NCBI GenBank assembly: GCA_016932785.1
Contig: JAFGCJ010000002.1
Span: forward strand, 534,549-598,548
From: Candidatus Dojkabacteria bacterium
Lineage (GTDB): Bacteria; Patescibacteria; Dojkabacteria; SC72; JAFGCJ01
DNA: 64,000 nt
Direction of reading: 5' to 3'
In this document: one piece after another, positions 14,716-23,792 of the stretch
Layout: each line of letters starts with the position of its first letter
How positions within the stretch are numbered: the stretch's first letter is position 1
Position numbers and translations under genes: made by a program
Notes under the pieces: model-generated
The model's database searches: none
Told to the model about the DNA's origin: nothing
What the model saw: only the letters and a program-made list of their open reading frames with translations

Positions 14716-16905
14716 CTACTCTTCTGCCGCTTTCTTCTTATCTTCAACCTTCTTTTTAGCATTTTTCTCCTCGTCAGAGCCAGCCTCCTGTTTGACACCT
14801 TTCATAGACATTTTAACACGGCCCTTCTCATCTATTCCAATTATCTTGGCTTTGACCTCCTGTCCCTCTTTTACAATCTTACGAGGATCCTTAACAAAAC
14901 CTTCCGCCATCTCAGATATATGAACAAGACCGGAAATACTCGGATTAACCTGTACAAAAGCACCAAAATCCTCAATCCTGGTTATCTTTCCTTCATAAAC
15001 TTTTCCAACTTCCGGTTCCATTACTAAGCCCTCAACCATCTCTACTGCTTTCTGCCTTTGCTCTTCATCAGAAGATGCTATGCAAACAGTACCATCATCT
15101 TTAATCTCGATCTCGGCACCAGTTTCCTCGATTATCTGCTTGATTATCTTCCCACCAGGACCAATAACATCACCAATCTTCTTAACTGGAATGTTTATAA
15201 CTTCAATCTTTGGTGCGTATTTCGAAAGACTAACTCTTGGCTTACTAATAATTTTTTCCATCTCGTCAATAAGGAACATTCTTGCTTCTTTTGACTGTTC
15301 TATAGCCTTCTCGAATATCTCCATAGGTAGCCCGTTCTTCTTGTTATCCATCTGAACAGCAGTTATTCCATCCCTTGTTCCTGTAACCTTGAAGTCCATA
15401 TCTCCAAAATGATCCTCGAATTCCGCTATATCGGTAAGAATGACATAATTCTTGAAATCATCATCAGTTACAACACCCATAGCAATTCCAGAGACAGGTT
15501 TAGATATCGGAACACCCGCATCCATTAATGACAGGGTTGAACCACAGGTTGCCGCCATCGAGCTCGAGCCCGACTGCGCCATAATATCGCTTACTACTCT
15601 TATCGTATATGGAAAGGTTTCTTCATCAGGAATTACCGGTATCAAAGCCTTTTCTGCTAATGCTCCATGGCCGACTTCCCTCCTGCCTGGATAAAACCTA
15701 TATCTTCCGGCCTCTCCCACTGTAAAATCAGGGGCATTATAGTGATGCATATATCTCTTTTTGTCTTCACCCTCCATTCCCTCAATTAACTGAGCAAGAC
15801 GACCAGAACCAAGCGTTGTTACTGTTAAACCCTGAGTATCTCCTCTTGTAAACAAAGCAGATCCATGGGCTCGTGGAAGTACACCTACCTCCATGTCCAA
15901 TGGCCTTATCTCATCGAGTTTTCTGCCATCAATTCTCTTCTTATCATCCAACAGCCACCCTCGTACAATTTCCTTTGCGGCATATGAAAAGGCTTCTGAG
16001 ATAACACTCTTGGTAAACTTACCCTCATATTCCTCAAACAGCTGATCTCGGATCGCATCCATAGCATCATCTTTTTCCTTTCTTTCCGCAATCAAGAGGG
16101 CCTTTTCTATTTCCTTATTCTTGTCTTTCTTAACGCTGGAGATCAAATCCTTCGGAACCGAATAGGATTCATACTCAGTCTTATAAATAGTACCGTGAGA
16201 ATTTTCGACTTTTTTCATGAATCGGTTCTGAGCATCGATAAGTTCCTTCGATTTCTCAACGCCAAGTTTCATTGCTTCAATAAACTGTCCTTCGTCAAGC
16301 TCATTAGAATCAGAATCTATCATCGTTACGACATCACCATCAGTACCCATAACAAGATTCAGCTTGGTCTCATCATAGTTCGTGCTATCATCAACATTTT
16401 TTGTATACATACACAATTCATCATCAACCATACCAACTCTTACTCCAGCTATAGGTCCAATAAACGGAGTATCAGAAATCATCAAAGCTGCAGACACAGC
16501 TGCAAAGCCAATTAATACTGGATCATTTTCAGGATCATAGCTTAAAACTGTAAGAATAATCTGTACAGTATCTCTATATCCATCAGGAAACCTACTCCTA
16601 ACGGATCTATCTATCATCCTCGCGGCAAGAGTCGCACCAGTAGAAGGATGACCTTCTCTTTTAATAAATCTTGACGATGAAATAACACCTCCAGCGTACA
16701 TCCTCTCAATATATTCAACCTGAAGAGGAAAGTAATCGGCACCTTCCATAGGATCAGAGTGACAAACCGTTGCAAGAACAACCGTATCCCCCATTTTTCC
16801 AACTACTGAAGAAGTAGCTCTTTGAGCATACTTCCCCGTGCCTAGTGAGCACTTAATACCATCGAATTCAAACTCTTCTACTACCTCGTTAAATTCTTTT
16901 TTCAT
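14716..16905 (-). CDS. pnp: Polynucleotide phosphorylase
   Basis: The 729-residue protein is full length. Two RNase PH-like domains are visible: the first contains 'KMGDTVVLATVCHSDP' and 'MIDRSVRSRFPDGY'; the second contains 'ALFTRGDTQGLTVTTLG', 'GRREVGHGALAEKALIPV', 'SGSSSMAATCGSTLSLMDAG' and 'GDMDFKVTGTRDGITAVQMD'. A KH domain ('VIGPGGKIIKQIIEETGAEI') and an S1 domain ('VGKVYEGKITRIEDFGAFVQ') follow, then a short Lys/Glu tail. It degrades RNA 3'-5' by phosphorolysis and also adds 3' tails. It sits downstream of rpsO, the order common to many bacteria. Confidence 0.97.
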   Translation of the reverse strand: MKKEFNEVVEEFEFDGIKCSLGTGKYAQRATSSVVGKMGDTVVLATVCHSDPMEGADYFPLQVEYIERMYAGGVISSSRFIKREGHPSTGATLAARMIDRSVRSRFPDGYRDTVQIILTVLSYDPENDPVLIGFAAVSAALMISDTPFIGPIAGVRVGMVDDELCMYTKNVDDSTNYDETKLNLVMGTDGDVVTMIDSDSNELDEGQFIEAMKLGVEKSKELIDAQNRFMKKVENSHGTIYKTEYESYSVPKDLISSVKKDKNKEIEKALLIAERKEKDDAMDAIRDQLFEEYEGKFTKSVISEAFSYAAKEIVRGWLLDDKKRIDGRKLDEIRPLDMEVGVLPRAHGSALFTRGDTQGLTVTTLGSGRLAQLIEGMEGEDKKRYMHHYNAPDFTVGEAGRYRFYPGRREVGHGALAEKALIPVIPDEETFPYTIRVVSDIMAQSGSSSMAATCGSTLSLMDAGVPISKPVSGIAMGVVTDDDFKNYVILTDIAEFEDHFGDMDFKVTGTRDGITAVQMDNKKNGLPMEIFEKAIEQSKEARMFLIDEMEKIISKPRVSLSKYAPKIEVINIPVKKIGDVIGPGGKIIKQIIEETGAEIEIKDDGTVCIASSDEEQRQKAVEMVEGLVMEPEVGKVYEGKITRIEDFGAFVQVNPSISGLVHISEMAEGFVKDPRKIVKEGQEVKAKIIGIDEKGRVKMSMKGVKQEAGSDEEKNAKKKVEDKKKAAEE

Positions 16906-17011
16906 AAATAAATGTATCGTTATAAATTAACAAGTGCACCAAAAAAGCACACTAACATAATCACTACCTGCGGTAGCTAGAAGGGATTGTACAACCAGGC
17001 GTAAAATTTTG

Positions 17012-17281
17012 CTACTTATCTATCTTTAAATCCTTAAGAAGCTTCTCGTAACGATCAGAATCTTTGCGCTTAAGGTATTCAAGCAAACGCCGTCTTTTAC
17101 CAACCATCTTGATTAAACCACGACGTGAATGATTATCTTTTTTGTGGCCTTTCAAGTGTTCTCCAAGCTTGTTTATCCTCTCAGTAAGTAATGCAACCTG
17201 AACTTCAGGTGATCCAGTATCACCTTCATGTGAGGCAAATTTCTTCATTATTTTCTTTTTCTCACCAACCGTTAGTGTCAT
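17012..17281 (-). CDS. rpsO: 30S ribosomal protein S15
   Basis: The 89-residue protein is standard length: 'KFASHEGDTGSPEVQVALLT', 'INKLGEHLKGHKKDNHSRRG' and 'LIKMVGKRRRLLEYLKRKD' are all S15 hallmarks. S15 binds helices 20-22 of 16S rRNA and nucleates the central domain. The gene is between the DHH-like gene (40 bases upstream) and pnp (106 bases downstream); the 106-base gap could hold processing or autoregulatory sites, but I see no clear terminator there. Confidence 0.98.
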   Translation of the reverse strand: MTLTVGEKKKIMKKFASHEGDTGSPEVQVALLTERINKLGEHLKGHKKDNHSRRGLIKMVGKRRRLLEYLKRKDSDRYEKLLKDLKIDK

Positions 17282-17321
17282 AATATCAATTTATCACACA
17301 AAGTAATTACACGCAACTCAC

Positions 17322-18650
17322 TTATGAGGGAGTGATTGGCGGAGGAGTAACTAAAACAGAGCCCTCTGGCTCGTCTTCTTCGTCTCCATTTTCTGGATTT
17401 CGAGTATTATTACCGTTTTCGTCATCTTCTGTCAACACCTGTTCCTCTCCTTCTAGGGTAATGCCAGAAGAAGCATCCGAAGCACCTGTAACCGGAGCAA
17501 ACCCTGATACACCAAGGGTTTCCTTTAACAACTTAAGAATCTCCTGTTCCACCTCGAGCATACTTTTACCACTTACAGTGAAGAACACCCTAGATGCATT
17601 TCCCGACGGACTATAGGACGACATAATATTCCTAGCATTATATTTATCCAAGTTCGACTCGAACTCAACCCAAACTTCGTTATCCGCAACTTCATACATT
17701 ACAAAAGCGAGATCAAAAGAATTGCTTATATTGAAAATTATCCTGCCATCAAGTACAAAAGAATCCCTATCTATTCCTGATCTATTGATATCAAAAAGAG
17801 AAACGCCGGACCAGGCGAGCTTGCTGTCTTTATCATACTTCATATTAACCATGGCTTTTCTTGTTATTTCAAAATTTCCAATATCACGACTGAAATAAAG
17901 ATTTTGGATAGCATCTTTAAGATCAGCCCCAGCCTTAACCAAAGTCATCAATGTCTCAACAGAAGAAATCTTAAAGTCTCCCCGCTGGAACAGTTGAAAA
18001 TGATCAACAACACCTTTTATCAGAAGATCCATAATTTTAGTTGAAGAAAGGGTGGATTTTGCATTCAACAGACCATAGACTATCTCGCAAACAGAGATTT
18101 CTGTATCGACAAGCCTAATCTCACCAAATTCCTGTGCTCCCTTTAGATTATTTATATTGACTAATGTGTTTTTATCAAAAACTTCTTTATTATTTTTATA
18201 AAGATCTCGCAACCACCTCAATGATCTTGCCCCAAAAACAAAAACCAGATCGAAGCTGGTTCCGCCATAGGAGTAAGATACATCATCAAAGTCAAAACCT
18301 TTGACTCCATCTGTTGGAGTTATATACAGATTGAACTTACCATCCTTGTCATCGTAACTAACCTTCTCAATTTCCCCACCAGAATGATCTATCGAAATAA
18401 CATAGTTTAGAGGCTCAAGTGCATTCTTGTAATCGACCTCAGCATCTTTAAACAATTTTTCATGCTTTGCGCTAAGCTTCCCATTGACACAAATAAGGGC
18501 ATTCTTATTCATATCCCTAAGGTAAAAAACAAATGAAAGTGCAGCTAAATGAGTATCTAGTGAAGACCTGTTATTAATACAAACAAGAATTTTCTTAGCT
18601 CCTCTTATTTTTTCCCCTATTTTGCTGTAGTCCTCTGACGATATAGCCAT
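17322..18650 (-). CDS. DHH/NrnA-like protein with degenerate catalytic motifs
   Basis: The 442-residue protein occupies the place of nrnA in the conserved nusA-ylxR-infB-(rbfA)-nrnA-(truB)-rpsO-pnp order. The N-terminal fold fits: 'AKKILVCINNRSSLDTHLAA' stands where NrnA has 'HxNPDGDAIGS', and 'LNYVISIDHSGGEIEK' where NrnA has 'VDHH'. In both places metal-ligand residues are largely replaced (no D-x-D, only DHS). A DHHA1-like C-terminal region follows ('LAWSGVSLFDINRSGIDRDS', 'SYSPSGNASRVFFTVSG'), then about 75 acidic/Thr/Pro-rich residues ending 'LVTPPPITPS'. NrnA normally degrades nanoRNA and pAp. This copy is probably catalytically altered or inactive. Assignment rests on position and fold-like pattern. 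Confidence 0.6.
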   Translation of the reverse strand: MAISSEDYSKIGEKIRGAKKILVCINNRSSLDTHLAALSFVFYLRDMNKNALICVNGKLSAKHEKLFKDAEVDYKNALEPLNYVISIDHSGGEIEKVSYDDKDGKFNLYITPTDGVKGFDFDDVSYSYGGTSFDLVFVFGARSLRWLRDLYKNNKEVFDKNTLVNINNLKGAQEFGEIRLVDTEISVCEIVYGLLNAKSTLSSTKIMDLLIKGVVDHFQLFQRGDFKISSVETLMTLVKAGADLKDAIQNLYFSRDIGNFEITRKAMVNMKYDKDSKLAWSGVSLFDINRSGIDRDSFVLDGRIIFNISNSFDLAFVMYEVADNEVWVEFESNLDKYNARNIMSSYSPSGNASRVFFTVSGKSMLEVEQEILKLLKETLGVSGFAPVTGASDASSGITLEGEEQVLTEDDENGNNTRNPENGDEEDEPEGSVLVTPPPITPS

Positions 18651-18692
18651 AGAAAATGGTTAACCTATAATAAAACAATTATACGATAGGAA

Positions 18693-20294
18693 TCAGGATT
18701 TTACAATCCTATAGCACTGGACAACATCGCCATCTTTTATATCCCCTTTTCCGTCGATTATTACACCGCACTCTGATCCAGACTTTACGGAAGTAACCTT
18801 ATCTTTGCCCACACGCATAGAGTTAATCTGACCTTCGACCACGACCTCATCATCACGACTTATTCTGCATTTGAGACCGTGCTTTATTTCGCCGGACTCT
18901 ACCTTTGTACCAACGACCACTGTACCATCAGACAGAACAAACACCTGCTTAACTTTACCCTTTCCAACAATTTCTTCTTTCTCCTCCGGCTCCTGAATAG
19001 CTTCAGCTGCATCATCTATCTCATCAATCAGGTTGTATATCAGATCATATGTCCTGACAAGAACCTTATTCTTCTGACCATACTCACCGGCTACACAATC
19101 AACTTCAACAGAAAATCCTATAACAATAGCCTTCATTGTGTGAGCATATTCGACGTCACCCAGCACAATATTTCCCACCCCAGATCTAATAACCTTTACA
19201 ATTTCACCATCTTCATTAAGCTGATCGAGAGACTTCAACACCGCCCGCAGAGACCCTTCAGACTGTGCTTTTACAACAACTTTCAATATCTTCTTTTCTT
19301 CGTCTATTTCTGTTTTTCCACTAAGTAACATCGAAAGAAGATTCTCATCGGCCTTTTCATCATCTTCTTCTCCTTCTTCATCGGCTGGCACTGGCTCTTC
19401 TTCTTTCTTTTCTTCCTTACTTTCAACCGGTTCTTCCTGAAATAGTTTCTCAAAATCCCCCTTAGAATCCGCAACTATATACATTCTCTGGCCCAGATTA
19501 AGAATCTCGCACAGTCCTAACAGGTTTGCCGAATATCCTTGATCAACCTCATTAATTCTTGTACCAGAATTATCAATAAAGCCCTTTATTTTCTCAACTA
19601 GGATCTTCCCTCTATATTTGAATACCACAAAGTCGCCAGTTCTAGCTTTTCCAGAGGTCAAAATAAGTGTAGAAACGTTGCCTCTGCTTTTATGTTTTAC
19701 TGATTCCAAGACATAAGCCTCTCCCAGCAAACCTTCAGGCGGATTCTTTGGTCCAACCTCATTTACTTCGGCAACAAGAAGTATCATATCAAGAAGATCC
19801 TCGATCCCTTTTCCCGTCTTTCCCGAAACCTCGACACATGGCACGTCTCCACCAGATGATTCAACAACAATTCCCTCTGTAGCAAGATCTCGTTTTACTT
19901 TCTCTTTATCAACACCTGCTATGTCAATCTTGTTGAGGACAACAATGACAGGTCTTTTGGTTCTTTTTATTATTTCTATTGATTCCTTTGTTTGTGGCTT
20001 CACTCCGTCATTGACAGCTACAACAAGAAGGACAATGTCGGCAACCTCACCACCCCTTGATCTCATAAGATCAAAAGCTTCATGACCAGGAGTGTCAATG
20101 AATGTTATATCTTTACCATTAACATCCACCGACCAACCGGTAATACCCTGCGTAATCCCTCCTACCTCTTTCTCCTGTACTGAAGTTTTACGTATCTTAT
20201 CAAGAATAGTCGTCTTCCCATGATCAACATGACCCAGGAAGGCAACAACAGGAGGTCTATATTCTACTTTACTTGTTTTTTTCTTAGCTGCCAT
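18693..20294 (-). CDS. infB: Translation initiation factor IF-2 (short form)
   Basis: The 533-residue protein starts almost directly with the G domain: 'VVAFLGHVDHGKTTILDKI' (G1), 'GGITQGITGW' (switch I), 'FIDTPGHEAFDLMRSRGG' (G3) and 'VVLNKIDI' (G4). Domains II, III and the tRNA-binding C2-like barrel follow ('VFVLSDGTVVVGTKVESGEI'). The long N-terminal extension seen in most bacteria is absent. An acidic, low-complexity insertion of about 35 residues (around 295-330) separates the domain II barrel from domain III. IF-2 brings fMet-tRNA to the 30S subunit and promotes 50S joining. It is 7 bases after ylxR in the nusA operon. Confidence 0.96.
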   Translation of the reverse strand: MAAKKKTSKVEYRPPVVAFLGHVDHGKTTILDKIRKTSVQEKEVGGITQGITGWSVDVNGKDITFIDTPGHEAFDLMRSRGGEVADIVLLVVAVNDGVKPQTKESIEIIKRTKRPVIVVLNKIDIAGVDKEKVKRDLATEGIVVESSGGDVPCVEVSGKTGKGIEDLLDMILLVAEVNEVGPKNPPEGLLGEAYVLESVKHKSRGNVSTLILTSGKARTGDFVVFKYRGKILVEKIKGFIDNSGTRINEVDQGYSANLLGLCEILNLGQRMYIVADSKGDFEKLFQEEPVESKEEKKEEEPVPADEEGEEDDEKADENLLSMLLSGKTEIDEEKKILKVVVKAQSEGSLRAVLKSLDQLNEDGEIVKVIRSGVGNIVLGDVEYAHTMKAIVIGFSVEVDCVAGEYGQKNKVLVRTYDLIYNLIDEIDDAAEAIQEPEEKEEIVGKGKVKQVFVLSDGTVVVGTKVESGEIKHGLKCRISRDDEVVVEGQINSMRVGKDKVTSVKSGSECGVIIDGKGDIKDGDVVQCYRIVKS

Positions 20295-20301
20295 TTCCCT
20301 T

Positions 20302-20691
20302 TTATTTATCTAATTTTCTAGTAAGATTCTTGCCGACTGCACCTTCAACTTCACTTGCTTTTACTCTGTAAACCAAAGATTTTGCACCTTTTCTAAATTT
20401 TCTCTTCTCTAAACAAGCAACAAAGTCTCTTTTTAAACTTTCGAGATCCTCCTCCTTAAATCCTGTTTTCCAGACACGATTAAAAGCTCCCTTCTCAATT
20501 GCCGCAATTAAACATTCCTTTGTAGGACAAAGATTTGCTCCTCTCCCTCCAAGTCTTCCCTCACAATCTACTACTGGCTTTCCATCCTGCAGGGTACAGC
20601 GAATAAGATCTGTCTTGGGCTTAACCTTCCTACAAGCTATACACGTTCTATTTGGCGTCTTCCTTTTCTTTTGCTGCTTTTTCTTTGTCAT
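20302..20691 (-). CDS. ylxR: YlxR-family RNA-binding protein
   Basis: The 129-residue protein starts MTKKKQQKKRKTPNRTCIAC. It contains the YlxR core 'RTCIACRKVKPKTDLIR' and 'GRLGGRGANLCPTKECL', a Lys/Arg-rich N-terminus and an extended basic C-terminus. YlxR proteins bind RNA and, in some bacteria, RnpA or transcription factors. I chose ATG 20691 rather than the upstream 20778 because the extra 29 residues would overlap nusA by 131 bases and are just the Lys/Glu-rich nusA tail read in another frame. The remaining overlap with nusA is 44 bases. Confidence 0.88.
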   Translation of the reverse strand: MTKKKQQKKRKTPNRTCIACRKVKPKTDLIRCTLQDGKPVVDCEGRLGGRGANLCPTKECLIAAIEKGAFNRVWKTGFKEEDLESLKRDFVACLEKRKFRKGAKSLVYRVKASEVEGAVGKNLTRKLDK

Positions 20692-22120
20692 CTTTATCAG
20701 TTTTTTTATCAGACTTTTCGTCCTGTTCCTCCGGCTGCTTCTCTGTTTCTTGAGCTTTTTCTTCTTCACCTGACGCATCTGATTTTGGCTCTTCAGCTAC
20801 CGTTTTCTCTTCGGCTGCGGTCTTCTCTTCACCGGCTGCAGATTTTTCTTCTTTAGATTCCGTTTTTTTCTCTTTGTTATCACTATCCTTAGTTGCTTTT
20901 TCATTCTTCTCTTCAGACGCAGTTTTATAGGAGTTTATCTCTTCCAACGCAGATTTTCCTATACCCTTAACATCCAAAATCTCTTCTTCACTCATCTTCA
21001 AAAGATCTTTTGTAGATAGTCCTGCTTTTTCTATAGCATTAGTAACTCTGGTAGAAAGCTCCACTTTACCGGAAGACTGTTTTCCAGCACCCTCTCCAGC
21101 TTCAAGACTTGGAGATGTTATATCTATCTTTAACTCTGTAAGCTTTGCTGCCAGACGAACATTCTGCCCATCCTTGCCAATTGCAAGTGATAGCTGATCA
21201 TCAGTTACATTAACTTTTGCAACACCATCCTCTACCTTAACAGCTTCTACTTGTGCAGGTCCAAGAGCATTTGCTACAAACTGCTCAATATCTTCATCCC
21301 ATTCTATAATGTCTATTTTCTCCTCACCAAGCTCAGACATAACATTAGCGATACGGACCCCCTTCTGACCAACACACGAACCTATGGGATCGATACCTTC
21401 TTGATGAGAAACAACAGCGAGCTTGCTTCTGGATCCAGCCTCCCGCGCGCATGCCTTAACTTCAACAATTCCCGACTCAATTTCCGGAACTTCCAATTTA
21501 AAAAGCTCTATCAGAAACTCAGGTGCAGACCTTGTAACAACAAGATCCTGCTCGTTCTTTATCTCTTTTAAATAAAACTTATACCGCTCCCCAATCTTGT
21601 AAAATTCATTTGGTATTTGCTCCTCCGGAGGCATTTGTGCTATGGCTTTTCCGATCTCTACCACCGCGGTAGGTCCCATCATTCTCTGAACCAGACCCGT
21701 AACAACAGTCCCCATTCTTTCCTTAAATTCACTCATAACGGCGTTCTTCTCAGATTCACGAACTTTTTGAAGTATTACCTGTTTCGCTGTTTGAGCTGCG
21801 ATTCTTCCAAATCCCTCTATGGGCATCTCAATCTCTACATGATCACCTTCGGAAAGGTTTGGTTCAATTTTCTTAGCATCTTTAAGCGAAATCTGAGTGT
21901 CCTCTTCCGTGACCTTCTTAACAACCTTCTTGTCAGCAACAATATGCACTTCACCGGTTGCCCGGTCTATCTCTGCCTTAAGAGATTCACCACCACCATA
22001 GTCTTTTTTGTATGCAGCAAGAACAGCTGCTTCAAGAGCTACAAAAACCTCCTCAGGATCTATCCCTCTCTCGGAGCATATCTGATTTATAGCTGCCATA
22101 AATTCTGATACTTCTGCCAT
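20648..22120 (-). CDS. nusA: Transcription termination/antitermination factor NusA
   Basis: The 490-residue protein has the N-terminal polymerase-binding domain (1-130, 'EVFVALEAAVLAAYKKDYGG'), an S1 domain, two KH domains ('QEGIDPIGSCVGQKGVRIAN', 'LSLAIGKDGQNVRLAAKLTE') and a helix-hairpin-helix ('MSEEEILDVKGIGKSALEEI', about 380-400). About 90 residues of Lys/Glu/Ala repeats follow. That tail is unusual, and its 3' end overlaps ylxR. NusA modulates pausing, termination and rRNA antitermination. It heads the long minus-strand operon and has its own near-leaderless promoter. Confidence 0.96.
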   Translation of the reverse strand: MAEVSEFMAAINQICSERGIDPEEVFVALEAAVLAAYKKDYGGGESLKAEIDRATGEVHIVADKKVVKKVTEEDTQISLKDAKKIEPNLSEGDHVEIEMPIEGFGRIAAQTAKQVILQKVRESEKNAVMSEFKERMGTVVTGLVQRMMGPTAVVEIGKAIAQMPPEEQIPNEFYKIGERYKFYLKEIKNEQDLVVTRSAPEFLIELFKLEVPEIESGIVEVKACAREAGSRSKLAVVSHQEGIDPIGSCVGQKGVRIANVMSELGEEKIDIIEWDEDIEQFVANALGPAQVEAVKVEDGVAKVNVTDDQLSLAIGKDGQNVRLAAKLTELKIDITSPSLEAGEGAGKQSSGKVELSTRVTNAIEKAGLSTKDLLKMSEEEILDVKGIGKSALEEINSYKTASEEKNEKATKDSDNKEKKTESKEEKSAAGEEKTAAEEKTVAEEPKSDASGEEEKAQETEKQPEEQDEKSDKKTDKDDKEKAAKEKEDAK

Positions 22121-22129
22121 CGTGACAGT

Positions 22130-22158
22130 ATTATAAATTTAGTTACATACAAAGGCAA
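22130..22158 (-). promoter_or_regulatory. Promoter of the nusA operon
   Basis: On the minus strand TTGCCT (22158-22153), a 17-base spacer and TATAAT (22135-22130) end 9 bases before the nusA ATG. The leader would be only 2-3 bases long. It is the only promoter I can see for the nusA-ylxR-infB run. Confidence 0.6.
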
Positions 22159-22220
22159 TGAAGGTATCTTATTTATCTGACCTTTCTACCAACATACATT
22201 GCAAAGATCTGAAGGCCAAA

Positions 22221-22247
22221 TAAAAAAGGGATCCCTAAATCCCTTTT
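22221..22247 (-). terminator. Rho-independent terminator downstream of the 61-residue peptide gene
   Basis: AAAAGGGAT (22224-22232) pairs with ATCCCTTTT (22239-22247) around CCCTAA. Read on the minus strand the hairpin ends in a run of T. It insulates the nusA promoter from the upstream gene. Confidence 0.65.
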
Positions 22248-22284
22248 CTAAATACAAGTTACCTTGCAACAATTATAGCACAAA

Positions 22285-22336
22285 AAGATCACAGCCAACA
22301 GGACGGAGAAATAATTCTATATCGCCCTGTTGGCTG
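22285..22336 (-). terminator. Long-stem hairpin right after the 61-residue peptide gene
   Basis: CAGCCAACAGG (22292-22302) pairs perfectly with CCTGTTGGCTG (22326-22336); CG/CG pairs can add to the stem. On the minus strand the hairpin is followed by GATCTTTTTG. It starts one base after the stop codon and is probably the first of two tandem terminators, or a 3' stabilising stem. Confidence 0.6.
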
Positions 22337-22337
22337 A

Positions 22338-22523
22338 TCACAGGCCCGTGAAGTCGATAATGCTGATAATACACGAGCCTACTGATGCGGCAATGAGGAT
22401 AACAATGATAAACAAAATCAAAAAACCTCCCCATTCGCCTTCCTTGAAGGCCCCAGCTAGACCTTGGAACAACACCCCAAGGATCTCAAACGGAGCCTTT
22501 AAAACTCCCCACAATATTTTCAT
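22338..22523 (-). CDS. Small two-helix membrane peptide
   Basis: The 61-residue product starts MKILWGVLKAPFEILGVLFQ; after 'GLAGAFKEGEWGG' a strong transmembrane segment 'FLILFIIVILIAASVGSCII' follows. No family is recognised. Reality is supported by the clearest Shine-Dalgarno in the window (AAAGGAGG, 22529-22536, 5 bases before ATG), a TATAAT upstream, and two hairpins directly after its stop. The N-terminal half is amphipathic. It could be an abundant small membrane protein, a toxin-like peptide or a membrane scaffold; nothing distinguishes these. Confidence 0.7.
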   Translation of the reverse strand: MKILWGVLKAPFEILGVLFQGLAGAFKEGEWGGFLILFIIVILIAASVGSCIISIIDFTGL

Positions 22524-22528
22524 TTTTT

Positions 22529-22536
22529 CCTCCTTT
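22529..22536 (-). promoter_or_regulatory. Strong Shine-Dalgarno of the 61-residue peptide
   Basis: AAAGGAGG, read on the minus strand, sits 5 bases before ATG 22523. It is exceptional here because nearly every other gene lacks a recognisable ribosome-binding site. Confidence 0.8.
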
Positions 22537-22641
22537 GTGGGATAATTTTCAGCACAATTATACTATGGGACAGAAGAATATTCTACAGCCTGGAAAAGAA
22601 AAAGATTATCGTTGAAAAATGTAACTTCAACATTACTCCAG

Positions 22642-23736
22642 CTACCCCTTCAGCTCCTCCCACAACTTTCTTTCCTTCCTTCCAACCTTCTTCGGAATCT
22701 CTATTTTCACCCGGACATACTCATCTCCAAAGCCTTTTCCCCCAAGACGCGGTGCACCCTTGTCTTTTAATTTGAATATTGCACTGGGTTGAGTACCTTT
22801 TGGGACTTTCAATTTTACATCTCCATGAATCGTTGGTACTTCAATTTCTCCACCTAGAACAGCAAGAGGTACAGGAACTTGAACATCGACATAAATATCG
22901 TCCTCACTTCTTTCAAAAATTTCGTCCGGCTCAACTTGAAGCTGCACATATAGATCACCATATTCGCCTCCATTCCTACCTGCATGTCCGCCATGGCGGA
23001 ACCTCAACACCATCCCATCATAACTTCCTTCTGGTATTTTGACGCTGACTTTTTTCTTCTCGGTCAGTATCCCATTTCCACCGCATTTCTTACATCTGGA
23101 CTTTGGAATACTTCCCTTTCCTTCACAATCTGGACATTCAGTCACAACAGATATTCCTCCAATAATACTTTGCTGAGTTCGTCTCACCCTCCCTTGTCCG
23201 CCACAGGTCGAACATTCTTCAACTTCTTCGTTCTCAGCGCCAGTTCCCTTACACTCCGGACACTGAACATATCTTTCTACTTCGAGTTCAATCTCTTTCC
23301 CCCAAATCGCATCCTCAAAACTCAAATTTATACTTTTCCGAATATCCTCTCCTCTTTCTACCCGCTGTCTTCTTGCCCCACCCGACCAACCACCAAAACC
23401 AAAATCACCCATTCCACCCCCAAAGAAACTATTCAAAATATCTCCCAGGTCACCCATATCAAATGGTGTACCACCAAATCCAGAAAATCCACTTGGCCCA
23501 GCACCAAATCCTTCTGTAGCCGCATGACCAAATTGATCATAGGCTTGTTTTTTCTCTTCATTTGATAAAATTTCGTAGGCCTCCCTAACCTCCTTAAACT
23601 TCTCCTCAGCATCAGAGGATTTATTGTGGTCAGGATGATACTCTTTTGCCAACTTGCGATATGCTTTTTTTATCTCAGACTGCGAGGCACTCTTTGATAC
23701 ACCAAGAACCTCGTAATAGTCTCTTTTCTCAGGCAT
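22642..23736 (-). CDS. dnaJ: Chaperone DnaJ
   Basis: The 364-residue protein starts MPEKRDYYEVLGVSKSASQS. It has the J domain with HPD ('AKEYHPDHNK'), a Gly/Phe-rich linker (about 75-125), four zinc-binding CxxCxGxG repeats ('CPECKGTGA', 'CSTCGGQGR', 'CPDCEGKGS', 'CKKCGGNGI') and the C-terminal substrate-binding domains. It stimulates DnaK ATPase and delivers unfolded clients. dnaK, grpE and hrcA are 33 kb away, but a degenerate CIRCE-like dyad lies 30 bases upstream of this gene. ATG 23736 is used; an in-frame upstream start would add a hydrophobic 12-residue extension not seen in DnaJ. Confidence 0.96.
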   Translation of the reverse strand: MPEKRDYYEVLGVSKSASQSEIKKAYRKLAKEYHPDHNKSSDAEEKFKEVREAYEILSNEEKKQAYDQFGHAATEGFGAGPSGFSGFGGTPFDMGDLGDILNSFFGGGMGDFGFGGWSGGARRQRVERGEDIRKSINLSFEDAIWGKEIELEVERYVQCPECKGTGAENEEVEECSTCGGQGRVRRTQQSIIGGISVVTECPDCEGKGSIPKSRCKKCGGNGILTEKKKVSVKIPEGSYDGMVLRFRHGGHAGRNGGEYGDLYVQLQVEPDEIFERSEDDIYVDVQVPVPLAVLGGEIEVPTIHGDVKLKVPKGTQPSAIFKLKDKGAPRLGGKGFGDEYVRVKIEIPKKVGRKERKLWEELKG

Positions 23737-23765
23737 AAAATACAATTTCAAATTAAGAATAATTC

Positions 23766-23792
23766 TTAGCAATTATACACCTTAACTGCCAA
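23766..23792. promoter_or_regulatory. CIRCE-like HrcA operator upstream of dnaJ
   Basis: TTAGCAATT-N9-AACTGCCAA has CIRCE geometry (9-9-9) and arms complementary at 7 of 9 positions. It resembles the better site before hrcA at 59954, sharing TTAGCAA and TGC. It lies just upstream of dnaJ on the minus strand. Confidence 0.5.

Noticed and set aside
22984..23565. 193-codon plus-strand frame inside dnaJ
   Set aside because: It is antisense to the conserved zinc-finger and Gly/Phe regions of dnaJ; its length comes from biased codon use there.
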